Source of the DNA: Neofusicoccum parvum
Lineage: Eukaryota > Ascomycota > Dothideomycetes > Botryosphaeriales > Botryosphaeriaceae
DNA: 64,000 bases
Assembly (NCBI GenBank): GCA_020912385.1
Contig: CP087220.1
Coordinates: forward strand, 1,054,001-1,118,000
Direction: 5' to 3'
The stretch's first letter is position 1. Every line of letters starts with the position of its first letter. Shown here in pieces: positions 31,596 to 42,279 of this stretch. A program made the position numbers and the translations under genes. Under the pieces are notes generated by a model. That model was not told the DNA's origin. It saw only the letters and a list, made by a program, of their open reading frames with translations, and did no database searches.

Positions 31596-33860
31596 CTATA
31601 ATTTCCAATGCTTGCTCAGCTGCTCGTGAGCCCTGAGATGCGGCCAGGTGATATGAGCCTCAGACCGCTTCAAAATGCAGAGCAGCTGTTCTTGCTCTTC
31701 TCGCCCGGAGAAGCGGTCACCACCTAACACAAACATTCAGCCCAAAACAAGCAGCAGGTAGAAGGGAGCCACCTACACATAGCAATCACCATCCCCGTCA
31801 CCGACAACGCCGGGTGGCTCTCCGGATGGCTCACCGCAACCCCACACATCCTCCTCACATACCCTCTGATCCGCTCATCCACGTACTGCGCCGCATTGGC
31901 CCTGTCCAACCCCAGCGCCGGCACCCTCGGATCATGCGCGAGCAGCAAGATCCGACACACGTCCGAATACAGCTGCGCGCCGACTGCCCCCCTCGCACAT
32001 CAGCCAAAAACCGCCCTCTCCTCGCAAGACACGGCGGGGACTCACTGTGACAGTCGTTGGCGAAGCAGATGCGCGGAAACGGCTTGCGGGGCTCGTGCCG
32101 CACCGGCGCGAACGACGGCGGCTTGCCGCGCTGCCACGCGTCCAGGCGCGCGCGCAGCGCCTGCCACCCCTCGACGCTCTTGCCGGCCTGCCCGTGGCAG
32201 AACGTCAGCGCGTCGGCCGCCAGCGCGATCGCGCGCACCGCCCAGGCGTAGTCGGAGTCGTCTGGCGAGGCGGAGGAGGACGAGGAGCGCGAGATGGGGA
32301 GGTAGTCGGCGAGCGGCTGCACGGCGGTGCGCGTGAAGAAGGAGATGAAGATCTCTTGGCGGAGCGCGACGAGCAGGGAGGCGGCCCGGAGCGAGGAGGT
32401 GGGGGAGGGCGTTTCTTGCGCGCGCAGGAGGATGTGCGTGCCGAGGATGTGGCCGCGGGAGCGGCGGTCGCCGACCGGGTCTGCGTGGAGAGGGGTGTGT
32501 GAGCGGTTGGGGAGGTGGGGGGGTTGGGAGGGGATGGAGGGGCGCACCCGTCATCTCGTCGAAGAGGCGCAGGATTGCGGTTGCGGCGAAGAGGGTGGGG
32601 TCGAGGAGGGAGTCTTGGTCGTTCAGAGCGGGGATGAGGATCTGGAGACATTTGCGCTGGTACTTGTCGGATGCGAGTGGGCAGTATTTGGAAGTCAGGC
32701 TTAGGTGTTTGGCCGACACGGCGAGGATGGCGTTGAGTAGAGGCTCGCAGGTTGATGAGAGTTGCACAACTGTTGTGCCGAAGTGGCGGTCTTTGTCGCA
32801 GAAGTCGAACTGACGCAGGTTTTGACGCTATGAGTTATCTGATGCTTGAAAATCATTGGTAGGGTGTGTTTCTGGGTCAACATACCCACGGTGACAGCTC
32901 TGTGATGAAATACTGCAAGAGCATGGCTTCATCCCTGTTCAAAGGCCAGAGCCCAGACGAGTCGATAGGCGAGATGGGGTCGAGACAGTCGGCATCGTCG
33001 ATGGGAAGCTCAGCAGTCACACTTCGGTCGTGGTCATAGGACGGAACCGCCGGCCACTCACATACGTCGAGGTATTCACCTGGAAGAGACCCAACTGCAC
33101 TGATTTCAGGAAGTTCGTCAAGAGTATGGCTACTGGGGGCCTGAAGCTCGGAGATTGTGCCACCTCCTTGGGGAGTTTCGACTGGGAACCAGCCGGGTGA
33201 CAAATGAGCACTAGTGCTATCAAGTGCACTGTGGACCTCTTCTGGTGGCGAATGATGATGGCTGGAATGGCTATGCGATGATGTTTGTCGTGGTGGTTCC
33301 GAATACTCTTCTTCCGACCTGCTGTGTTCAGGCGATACGGCTCCTCGGTTCTCTTCATGCCCGTCTGAATCCTCAGCGTCTTGACTTGACGGCGCAGTAG
33401 GGTCGTCTTCCACGAATCTGACTGCTCAGACGGTCAGCGTCCTGTCGTTCATTTTCGCGTGGCCTGCCCGTTAGAGGGTCGAGGGTAGACTATTACGTAT
33501 TTGGGGCATCGGCACCCATAACTGATCATTGTACTTCAGCCATTTGCGCCGCTTGCGCCGCCTCTCCTCGTTTGATGTATGCGCTGTTGGGTTGTGATCG
33601 TGACGAAACGGACAGCGAGCGACGGTGGCGGTACAGTTCCATCCATTTTCTCCGCAAGAGGTGCAAGTAGGTCTTCTTCCATCGCCTGAAAACTTAGCTC
33701 TACCCCCTCTATGCCACCATGACCCTACTGCACCACTCACATTTGATATGCCGGCGACTACATTCGTAACTGCAGAAATCAGCAATGGATCTTCGTCCGT
33801 GCGAGTCCAGCAGACCCACCAAGCTTTTCTGTGGCCGAGTCGTTTCAGCGAGGGCTTCAT
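31596..33860 (-). CDS. Zn2Cys6 transcription factor with fungal-specific TF domain 2 (PF11951 type)
   Basis: Eight exons (transcript order) 33860-33820, 33769-33741, 33685-33497, 33421-32886, 32809-32548, 32480-32046, 31983-31777 and 31723-31596 give 608 aa. The zinc cluster spans three small exons: Cys14, 17, 24, 31, 34 and 41 (C-x2-C-x6-C-x6-C-x2-C-x6-C), with RRHIKCDGRRPTC in the middle. A Ser/Glu-rich linker follows. The regulatory domain shows LLQYFITELSPWFDFCDKDR, then LLNAILAVSAKHLSL and GHILGTHILL, and ends with ITWPHLRAHEQLSKHW. Read without the tiny second exon the finger looks broken; with it the finger is perfect. It could control the cluster or the neighbouring dioxygenase gene, from which it diverges. 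Membership in the pathway is uncertain. Confidence 0.82.
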
Positions 33861-34470
33861 AATCCGATCAGAGGCTCCGGACCGGTTCAGACAGAAGGCG
33901 AAAGGGTCAGGTTTAGAAGCAAAATGGTGGGGTAAATGTCTCCGGCTGAGTCAGCGGAGACTGTCTCCGTTTGCGCACAGCCTACCCCACCTCCGGGTGG
34001 CCCATGTCCGATGGGGGCAAGCCTTGGGACCGCGCCCCGGAAAACATTGCTCGATCGTGCCTTTCGCCAAGCGGAAGCCAACTCCATCTCCACAACTTCC
34101 CGGAAAGGCTAGCCCTTGATCGAGGAGGCGAAACATGCGTGACAATTCACCGCATCTCATGGGTCAACGCTACGAAGCGACGTATGACGTGCACTTGTAG
34201 TCACGAGCACTTTACCCACCCCTTGAGGAGTCAAGGGCAACCAAAGAAGAATATCTCTCCGTTCTCTGAAAAGGCACAACAAGATATAAAGATGGGATCC
34301 GGAGGACTGGGATCGACTAACTTGAGACCAGCCAGCTACCCTCGATTTCCGTCCACTGAGACCAAGCTATCGTCTGTGCAAGACTACAAGTCAATACAAG
34401 GTAGTTTCCATCCCTCGAGAGAAGCAGAAACACTTGGTCTAATCTACTGTGCACACAGGAGCTAGTAAAC
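33861..34470. promoter_or_regulatory. Divergent promoter of Zn2Cys6 factor and PhyH gene
   Basis: A 610-bp stretch between two divergent starts. It contains a large imperfect palindrome at 33939-33960 and further CCGG/CGGA elements near 34035-34105. No coding region is supported. Confidence 0.45.
33939..33960. promoter_or_regulatory. Imperfect palindrome with TCTCCG/CGGAGA arms
   Basis: Arms TCTCCG-(G)-CTGA and TCAGCGGAGA are exact inverted repeats of ten bases apart from one inserted G, around a single central base. CGGAGA-type half-sites suit a Zn2Cys6 dimer. A further TCTCCG follows at 33964-33969. It lies about 80 bases upstream of the Zn2Cys6 gene start, so autoregulation is possible. 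Confidence 0.4.
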
Positions 34471-35667
34471 ATGTCTCAAACACAAACCATTCAAACCCAA
34501 ACTATTCCTCAATCCCCCACTCCCAGCTGGCCGGGCGTTGAGCTCAAAGTCAATGATGGGACTCTTCAATCCTCAGATATCCTTCCTCTCCGCCCATCCC
34601 ACCCAACCGAACCGATCGAAGTCCTCCGAGAACGCTACGACCGCGACGGCTACCTTTTCCTGAAGGGCTTGCTCCCCCGCGAGGATATACTCAAGTGCAG
34701 AGAGGAATACTTCAAGCTACTTTCCCCTACCGGCGTTCTCGCACCCGGCACTTCGCCCGTCGACGGCATCTTCGATGCCTCTAAGAACAAGAACTTATAT
34801 CCTGGCGTTGGAGCGGCGACGAACCCGGGCAAGACCATGGATCCCACTGCCGCAAAGTTTGTCGACTTGGCGGTCAAGGCGCACACCGAGCCCTGGTACG
34901 CCGATGGCCTCTGCCAGCACCCGGTCCTCCTGAACTTCATCAAGGAGATCAGCGGGTGGGGAGAGAACATGCTTCCGCTTCGTAGGACCTTGTTGCGGAA
35001 CAACACGCCCGGAAACAACGCGATCGGTGTCCATTATGATCAGATCTTCTTACGCCACGGTGATCCGACCGCGTTTACCGCATGGGTTCCCATTGGTGAT
35101 GTGGGTCTTGAGGGTGGTGGACTCATATACATGGAAGACGGTATGCTGCCTTCTCCATATGTTACTGGATTGCGAGGAGTAATTTTATGCAGGGGACAAG
35201 GTTGGCCAGGACATCGAGAATGCGTTCTCCGCAAAGGCAGCCCAGACCGGATTGACAGATGAGGAGGCCAAGAACGGGTTTAACCAGAACATGATGCGCA
35301 CGGGCTGGCTCGCTGATGGACCACTTGAATTCGGTCACGAGCACAAGAAGAGGTGGTTTGTCTCAGCATATGAAGCTGGAGATATTACGCTTCACAAACC
35401 CCATATGGTATGTATAAATCAATGCCTTAAATTGCATCCTGCTGACACGCCTGTAGATACACGCCTCAACCATCAACACCGACCCGTTGAACAAGATTAG
35501 GCTTGCGACAGACCTTCGATACGTGAACTCTGCTCGGCCACACGATAAGGTGCGTCACTAAAATTTTCTTTTTCTCAATATTCCTTTTCGATATGCTTCA
35601 GATTTTTGACCAGAACTGCAGAGGTGGATGGACCATTACCGGCCTGACGATGGTTTGTAATCTTTGA
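34471..35667 (+). CDS. Phytanoyl-CoA dioxygenase (PhyH) family Fe(II)/2-oxoglutarate enzyme
   Basis: Exons 34471-35140, 35193-35407, 35457-35549 and 35602-35667 give 347 aa, a normal length for the fungal family. LRERYDRDGYLFLKGLLPRE is the usual PhyH opening. The iron ligands are read as His188 and Asp190 (GVHYD) and a distal His297 (PHMIHAS), with a downstream Arg (RLATDLRY) for 2-oxoglutarate. The enzyme should hydroxylate or otherwise oxidise an aliphatic C-H bond. Inferred role: side-chain hydroxylation of the cluster peptide, whose Lys, Leu, Val and Asp are aliphatic targets. It may instead belong to an unrelated small unit with the divergent Zn2Cys6 gene. It marks the right edge of the cluster. 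Confidence 0.83.
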
Positions 35668-37384
35668 GGATCACAGATGATGTGATTAGGTACATCTTTC
35701 ACAGTGCGAGAAGGCGACTGTACATTCAGTATTCGGTGTGCAGTGCCGAATATTGATACTGAACACTGAGTGTCCTCTCCACCCCCCTCTCCCTCTTTTT
35801 TAAAGAGACGTGCAGTTATGTACGGATAAAACATACAAAAGAAATGAAGAGTTAGATTGAGTCTTTGTTGCAGAATTACATGGTGTCCAAATAGATTCTC
35901 AATTGCCGCCGTATGGAAAGATAAGGCTACGCAGAGCATTTCTGGGTAGCGTGATGCGATACCGACATACCTACGTAGCCCCACATGTCTAAAATTGGCA
36001 AGGCTGTGTCCTGCTCAGAATCGAGGAGGCGCAGTGAATACGCATATTTCTCCAGAGGTATGTTCCCCTCCAAACTGACTCTCACAAGGCTCTATTGCAG
36101 CCCAAAGCCTCCGTTAAGGTTTTCTTACAAGGCAGAAAGAATTCGAAAGATGAGCTCTGTATTGCTTTTTACCACCGTTGACTTTTTTTGCGGAACGGTC
36201 CGTCAGGCACTAAATATGATATCCCTATCTTCATCTGGTAGTATTAACATACACGTATGTGTATTCAAGCAGGCTCAAGTTCCCAACTTGTACACAGCAA
36301 GGATATAATGCGCATTTGCGGTCCTCAACCTAACGGCTTCAAGTCTTAAATATGACATACTATAGCTATCTCGTGTGTCTCCACATCCAGACACCAGTCT
36401 TCTCACACCAAGAACGCTTAATACCTCTTTCTAACTTCAAAGTAGAACCACAATTCATCATCTATTTTGTTAGATAGGTCGATTTTCCAACCGCCTGCTG
36501 ACAGTAATAGTACTCCACTATCATCTATCGGTGGGCCACCCTTCAAAGCATGTGATCAGGGAGATACGTGTATCAATTACAATTTTCGCTGCTAATATTG
36601 CAAGCTGTTTCATGTTTGTTTCGGTGCTGAGAACAAAGAGCACTAGGGGCCCTTAACGTCTCATTCTCTAGCCAACAAGGCCCATAAATTGAGTAAGGTT
36701 TCTACGTGCAACGGTGAAGATTTAATTCCAGTACCACGGTCCGCACATGTACGTAGCGTAATCATCCTGGCAAAGACCTCAAAATCCTACGCAATTGTGC
36801 TTGTTAGTCGAACTCACCATCAAGTAGAACATCCACAATTATATGACTATTGCTTGCAGATTCAAGAACAGCCTTACGTGGATTATGCATACTTTTTTAT
36901 AGTCCATGCACTGAGCCCGCCTCCAGGGTCATTCCTTTCGCTTGGAGCTACCGCTTATGATGAACTGATATGTCTGAAGCCACTTGAATTGTTTCCTCGC
37001 ACAGCCCTTTCACTTTTTTTGCGACATGCGCTGACAGCCTTGCAAATGTGGCGTCAGAAGTTACGTGTCAGCTCTATATGCGCCTTCAGCTGACCATGTG
37101 GCGTATAATCCTACACCAGCCTTGCTAATGAGGCATTGATGAACATTGGAAGGCGGAAGTGGCTGCCTGTCGATAAGTTTCTTTTCTGGTGTCTCAACGT
37201 CAGCAAGGCTGTGCCCATGAATGAAATGCCTATAAAGTTTGCAGAGAAGTAGAGTAAGACGTTGGAATTTTTTTTACATATCAGAAGAAAGCGAAACGTC
37301 AATACCACATCCCCAACTTTCGAAACTTTATGAAAGATAATTCCAGCTCAAGATCGGCCTGACACTATCCATCTCGAAATCACA
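35668..37384. other. AT-rich gene-free stretch right of the cluster
   Basis: About 1.7 kb with no supportable gene. Composition is clearly AT-richer than in the cluster, with stops in all frames. Together with 18.2-20.3 kb it flanks the cluster with AT-rich DNA. No terminal repeats or transposase remnants were recognised. Confidence 0.5.
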
Positions 37385-37945
37385 ATGGACCCCATCAGTA
37401 TCATCGCTCTAGTAGGGACTTGTCTCAAGATTTTCAAGAGCATCGCAAAGTGGATAAAGCGGCATATGAATCATGTCTACAAGCATGATCACAGAATTCT
37501 CAAGATCCTTCGGGACTACTTCAAGGTCTATAGTGGTGCGCTTCAATTTTCGGCTGTATAGAATATCGTTGAGCTAATATTCGCGGTGGTAATAGGAGGC
37601 CTGATCCCCGACCATGTCAATAGTATGCTCGAATACATCAAAAAGGAGAAGAGGACGAGATGGATGGAGGCACCCGGTGCGAGAGCTACCATAGCGTCTG
37701 TGGGTGAGGGTGACGACAGTGGATATTTGACCTCCATCTCGGATACTGAAGACGACGCTAGCGACGATGAGTATGATAGCGATGAACTTGAAGAACTTGA
37801 TGATGAAGATGATGAGGATGGAGAATTTTCAGACGAGTCCGAGGATGAAGATGAAGTTGAGGATGATGATGATGAGGAAGATTACCTTGATGAGGGAGAT
37901 GACTTTGAAGAAGACGCCGCGTCGTATGATGATGATTCGGATTAA
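37385..37945 (+). CDS. Small protein with STAND-like N-terminus and strongly acidic tail
   Basis: Exons 37385-37535 and 37596-37945 give 166 aa. The intron has a GTGCGC donor, a GAGCTAAT branch and an AATAG acceptor; it is 60 bp and removes an in-frame stop. The N-terminus MDPISIIALVGTCLKIFKSI resembles the short hydrophobic N-terminal domain of many fungal NLR/STAND and ankyrin proteins. The C-terminal 70 residues are almost all Asp and Glu with a few Ser and Tyr. No enzymatic domain is present. It could be a truncated relative of an NLR-type N-terminus or an acidic chaperone-like protein; function unknown. Confidence 0.55.
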
Positions 37946-39013
37946 TGGCATTGGGAACCGTCGAAGGTGTGTTTCTTGTGGCAAGGCGGTATCTTTCTAC
38001 CGTTTGCTTTTGAGATTGTGAGTTTCCTCACCCACGTCTCATACTGTGGCTGGACTCGGCGGGCGGGGTATATGCAACTCTGCGAGAAAACGGCCTTGAA
38101 GTGTTCTAATTTTGGCATATTCCCTCCATTGGTTTCATCTCTGCGCTTAACAGACTTGTTATCATTTGCTTTTTCTTCAGCCTTGCGGTCCAGCCGAATG
38201 CCTGTGACGCCAATCACTTTGCTTACGGCTGCTGCCTGAAACAAAACATCGTTGGAGCAAGGCTATGTCAGAAACTCCTAATACTCTGGGACGTGCCGAT
38301 GAATCTCGAATGAGATCCTTCCTACTCACTCTAACGCTATCACAGCTTTCACAAAAATGTCTTTCTGTGGCTCTTACCTAAAGTTTAACAGTCTCGAAAG
38401 ACTTACCAGTAGCATCAAATTGGGAGTCTAGCCGGACGAATAGTGTTTATAATGTTTCGTCTCCCCCCCGTAGACGTATGATCTGAGAGATTTGAGAGGG
38501 AAGTCTCTTCGAGAACGGCTTCTTTACAGGTCTGCACCATTCCCAAAGATCATCTTTCCTGGCCACTTCGGCATGGGATAAGGTCGAGAATATCTCAACT
38601 TCCTTTCCGAACCTCTCAGTCGCAGCGATAGTGACAGAAATCGAGGATTACCACTCCGTCCTTGCCTCTACATAGGGTTGTTACTGCCAAAGACTAGCGT
38701 GAAGAGCATATGCCATCGTTTACTCAAATTTAGTTGCACATAGCCTCAGTATCTATGCCTCTATTCTATACATACCATCTACATTGCTTGTTTTACTATC
38801 GATTCTCCGCCTCCAGGTCTATACACCGACTACCATAAATACATCTTGATGGCATTCCCCAAACTCGGCAGAGGTATTTCACATTTGGCTGTGATAATCA
38901 GCATCCATATCCGAAGAATTTCCACATTCTTGGGTGACCTTGGTACTGACCTTCCCGTCTGAGACTTGGCCCTGAAGTTCAAAGTCAACCTTGACTTTCT
39001 GGCCGTTGGCAGA
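37946..39013. other. Intergenic region
   Basis: About 1.1 kb without a supportable gene, AT-rich in parts. Short frames on both strands overlap without recognisable features. Confidence 0.5.
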
Positions 39014-40410
39014 TCAAACCGCCTCCACCACTTCCTCACGAATGGTCAAGTGACCGCTTCCCGCACTCTTATCCGTGCTTTTCTGCGGCAACAACGAGTC
39101 CTCACCATTATTCGTCAGAGTCGTTGCCGTTTCCAACCTGCTCCCTTTCAGAAACTTCAGATTCCTCATGCGATAAGAAAAGCTATGAGCATCGTTGCTT
39201 TGCGGCGGCGATAGCTGTGCCTTAACTCGAGTGAACAAGATATTGACGGCCGGCAAACAAGCGCAGATGAGGCCGATGCTGACCTCAGCAGTCCTGCGCC
39301 CGACCGTCAGCAATCATGACCTTTTGAGAAAGCCCAGGTGTAGTTCTAAAGGACCTGTAGAATACAGCCGATGGAAGTGGGCAGTAGACATACCCAAGAA
39401 GATTGAAGCGGACAAAATCAACAGTCGAGTCCGTTGAGTTTTGCAGCTTGATGACGAGATACATGCGCACGAAACTCGCGCCTGTCGCGATACCGCCCAC
39501 GCCAAGCATGGCCCACACCTTCAACTTCTTTGCCATCGGCATCCGGAGAGACAGCGATGCCGGTATGGGGAGGACGAGAACAGCCAGGTCGGTGACGGCG
39601 CTGAGGACTGTGTCGGCCACGAAGATGGCGCGCTGGTCGAGACAGGTGGACTTGATGTCCGAGTCCCAAAAGGCGTGGATGGGTTTGCAGATTTGGATCT
39701 TGATGATCATGACAGGGAGATAGTATCCGACCATGGCTCCTATGAGGACATATGTGACTATTTTCGTGGTCTTGAAGACGTTGAAGACCCGGGCTATGAC
39801 GAGGAGGAGCGCTACTTTTGTGAAGTATGCGTTTGGGCCGTAGACGACCGTATCTGCGTAGAGTGCCTATGGTGGTTAGTGCATGCAATTTTGGTGGGTA
39901 AGATTCTGATTCGAGTCGTAACTTGCTTTGTTAAATCCTTTACTTTGCTCGGTTGACAATTCCCAGACGTGGTAGCCTCCGCCGAAATGGTACACTGTGT
40001 AGAAGCTGAGCTCGTTGTATCACCTCATACATGACTCTGAGAAATTTTTACTCACTCATTAATGCCGTAGTACTGTATCCCATGGCTAGAACCTGTCCAT
40101 GTAATTAGCACCGTGTTCACATATCACGATACGCACACAACGTACCCAAGCTAAGACACATGCCCCTATTGAGCAAATTTCAGTAATTTATTGACTGATG
40201 TAGTGAGAATCATCATTACCTACAGTCCTCAATCACAAATGGCGGCAACACAAAAACCTTGGCGTAAATACGGACGAACACGAATGGTGTGACAACGGCT
40301 ATGGCCAGTATTTGAGACACAAGATTGATGGTGTTGAGGACATCTTCGGGATGTTCGAAGTTTGGCGTGGCCCCGGGAGGCGGAGGCGCTGCGGGTTGTT
40401 TGCTCGTCAT
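39014..40410 (-). CDS. Rhodopsin-domain (PTH11-like) seven-helix membrane protein
   Basis: Exons (transcript order) 40410-40224, 40165-40146, 40092-40056, 39994-39927, 39866-39394 and 39293-39014 give 354 aa. Helix 1 is VSQILAIAVVTPFVFVRIYA. Further helices include FTKVALLLVIARVFNVF and LAVLVLPIPASLSLRM. The Cys-containing loop IQICKPIHAFWDSDI and the final helix EVSIGLICACLPAV are typical of the fungal rhodopsin-domain family related to PTH11. These proteins are probably surface sensors, though most have no assigned ligand. The fourth intron begins GCAAGT and ends TAG, a rare GC-AG intron; no GT donor in the right phase is available nearby. The second exon is only 20 bp. Confidence 0.78.
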
Positions 40411-42279
40411 GGCACGACTGGCGCCGCCGTGTTGAGGTATGCGGAGAACAATTCCATGGCGTCACAGGTCTGGGCAGCTTGCGGTCTTATTCATACTCCA
40501 CGTGTTCGGCGAAAATCATCCAGGCCACGCGGGATGAAGAGGCATGCATCTTCATGTCTCGCGTGCGAGTCAAGACCGTTTGAAGAACTGTTTGCATGCC
40601 CAAGATTTGTCCAACCCCGTAGGGTTTCTCCACTAGCTACAGAACCCGGATGATGGATTCCAGAAATACGGAAGATACGAGATGCATATCACTGCATATC
40701 GTTCCACGTGCTCCTGACTACCGACAACCTAAGATAGTCCTCGTCTGGTCTCATTGGCTATGTATCGAACCCCTGTGAACCTTGTGCAAGTTGACGACCT
40801 CGTCGGACCAACTTTGAGCCAAATTCCATTCGAGAAGCGGTATGATAAAACTTAAAAAGGACATTTTCCGTAGTAACACCGCTCGAGAGCGGACGAGGCA
40901 GCACCAAGGCCGTTTGTAGACAGCATACCTGAAGTTGTTCAACAAAGCTGGTGATCATTAACGTTCATAGCGGGGTAAATTCTATACCTTAGTTTCAAAC
41001 ATTGCTGTTCGATTCCCAATCATCTCGTTATATGTACGTTCACTGGATGGTGGAAGCGCGAAACCCTGAATCTCGGAGTATTTGGCTGAAACACTGTGAC
41101 TATGCTTTTTCCTCTCCTTCCCGGACTACGAAGTTCTTGCCAGGCGACCACCTTTCGGGCTCCACGTGAGGGCCCAATCTCTTCGCCGGCTCCAAACGGG
41201 CCGCTCGTTCGGGCATCGTCCCGGATCGTCACGATCGTCCAGACCCCGACGCAGATCTCGTTTGTCTAGACCGGGCACCGATCCTCTGCTGCTGTGGGAC
41301 TACAAATCCGAACCCAACATAGATATATGGCTGTAAAACTTACAGAGGCTCAGTAGGTGTTCACAGGTGGAAATGGTGACTCACACCTTGATATTTGAGC
41401 TAGAGGCACTGCGCGCTTAAGCAAATGAGAGAAATGAAAACAACAGCCTGCGGAACCGCGGGGTAAAAATCACCATGTGGGGTTCTCACGCATGATCACC
41501 CGATATAGCTCTCGATAGCAAGGATCTTAAACTATCTACCAGATGCCCCGCTCCTACCCTTTTCGATCATCTTCGTGCGATAACTGAAACTCCGTCCTCT
41601 CACCCATTTTCAACCACTCTCTGCCCTGCTCAGACATTCTGACACTCTCGACAGGTCGTACTTCGGCACCAGTCTGGAACAGAATTACCTTCTGGAAAAT
41701 GACAGCCGGAATTGCACCGATAGGCAGTATTTCGGAGGAGCGGTATTTCGGAAAGTTCCGACCACGTGGAAAGTGAGTGTGCCACAAGTGGTGTTCGGCG
41801 TTCGGAATGGTAGGTTTTTTCCATTGATCGTTTGGGCGTTGAACCCGTTCCGAACTGCATTAGAATATAAAAGCGCGGGAAGCGAGATTTTAAATGCTTA
41901 TCGAGACTAGTGGGCATGCACAAAGTCAGAATCGATTCTTTAGTATCCGGAACGGCGATCACCTTTACCCGCGTCTGGTACGGAATACCGGTAAGACCGT
42001 TCCATCGAAAATCGGGGGCTGCTCTTTAGATACTAGGCCCTACGGTCTCGTTGCAGACGAAGCTGATTTTGTGGATCCACCAGATGATCCTGGGTCAGGG
42101 GTTAGCCCTCTTGTTCCATGAAAGGTTTGTCTATCGCAAATCAAATGGGCGGTGCTCTTTATTTTTGTTCTTCTTTTGTATTGGCAGTCATGGCGGGCAA
42201 GGGTTCATCCAATTGAACCAGCTTATTGAATACCAGAATTTCGCGGAGCTAAGCCAACTGTGATCCAGAAAACATCGCA
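40411..42279. other. 1.9 kb intergenic region
   Basis: No gene is supported. It contains short inverted repeats such as GATCGT-C-ACGATC (41224-41236) and TCGGAA-AG-TTCCGA near 41745-41760, both of the half-site type seen with Zn2Cys6 proteins. A regulatory role cannot be assigned. Confidence 0.45.

Noticed and set aside
33741..33860. Degenerate zinc finger in the second Zn2Cys6 gene
   Set aside because: Straight reading lacks several Cys, but two short introns restore an exact C-x2-C-x6-C-x6-C-x2-C-x6-C finger.
37767..38021. Met-rich frame overlapping the acidic protein
   Set aside because: It is the GAT/GAA repeat of the acidic tail read in another frame.
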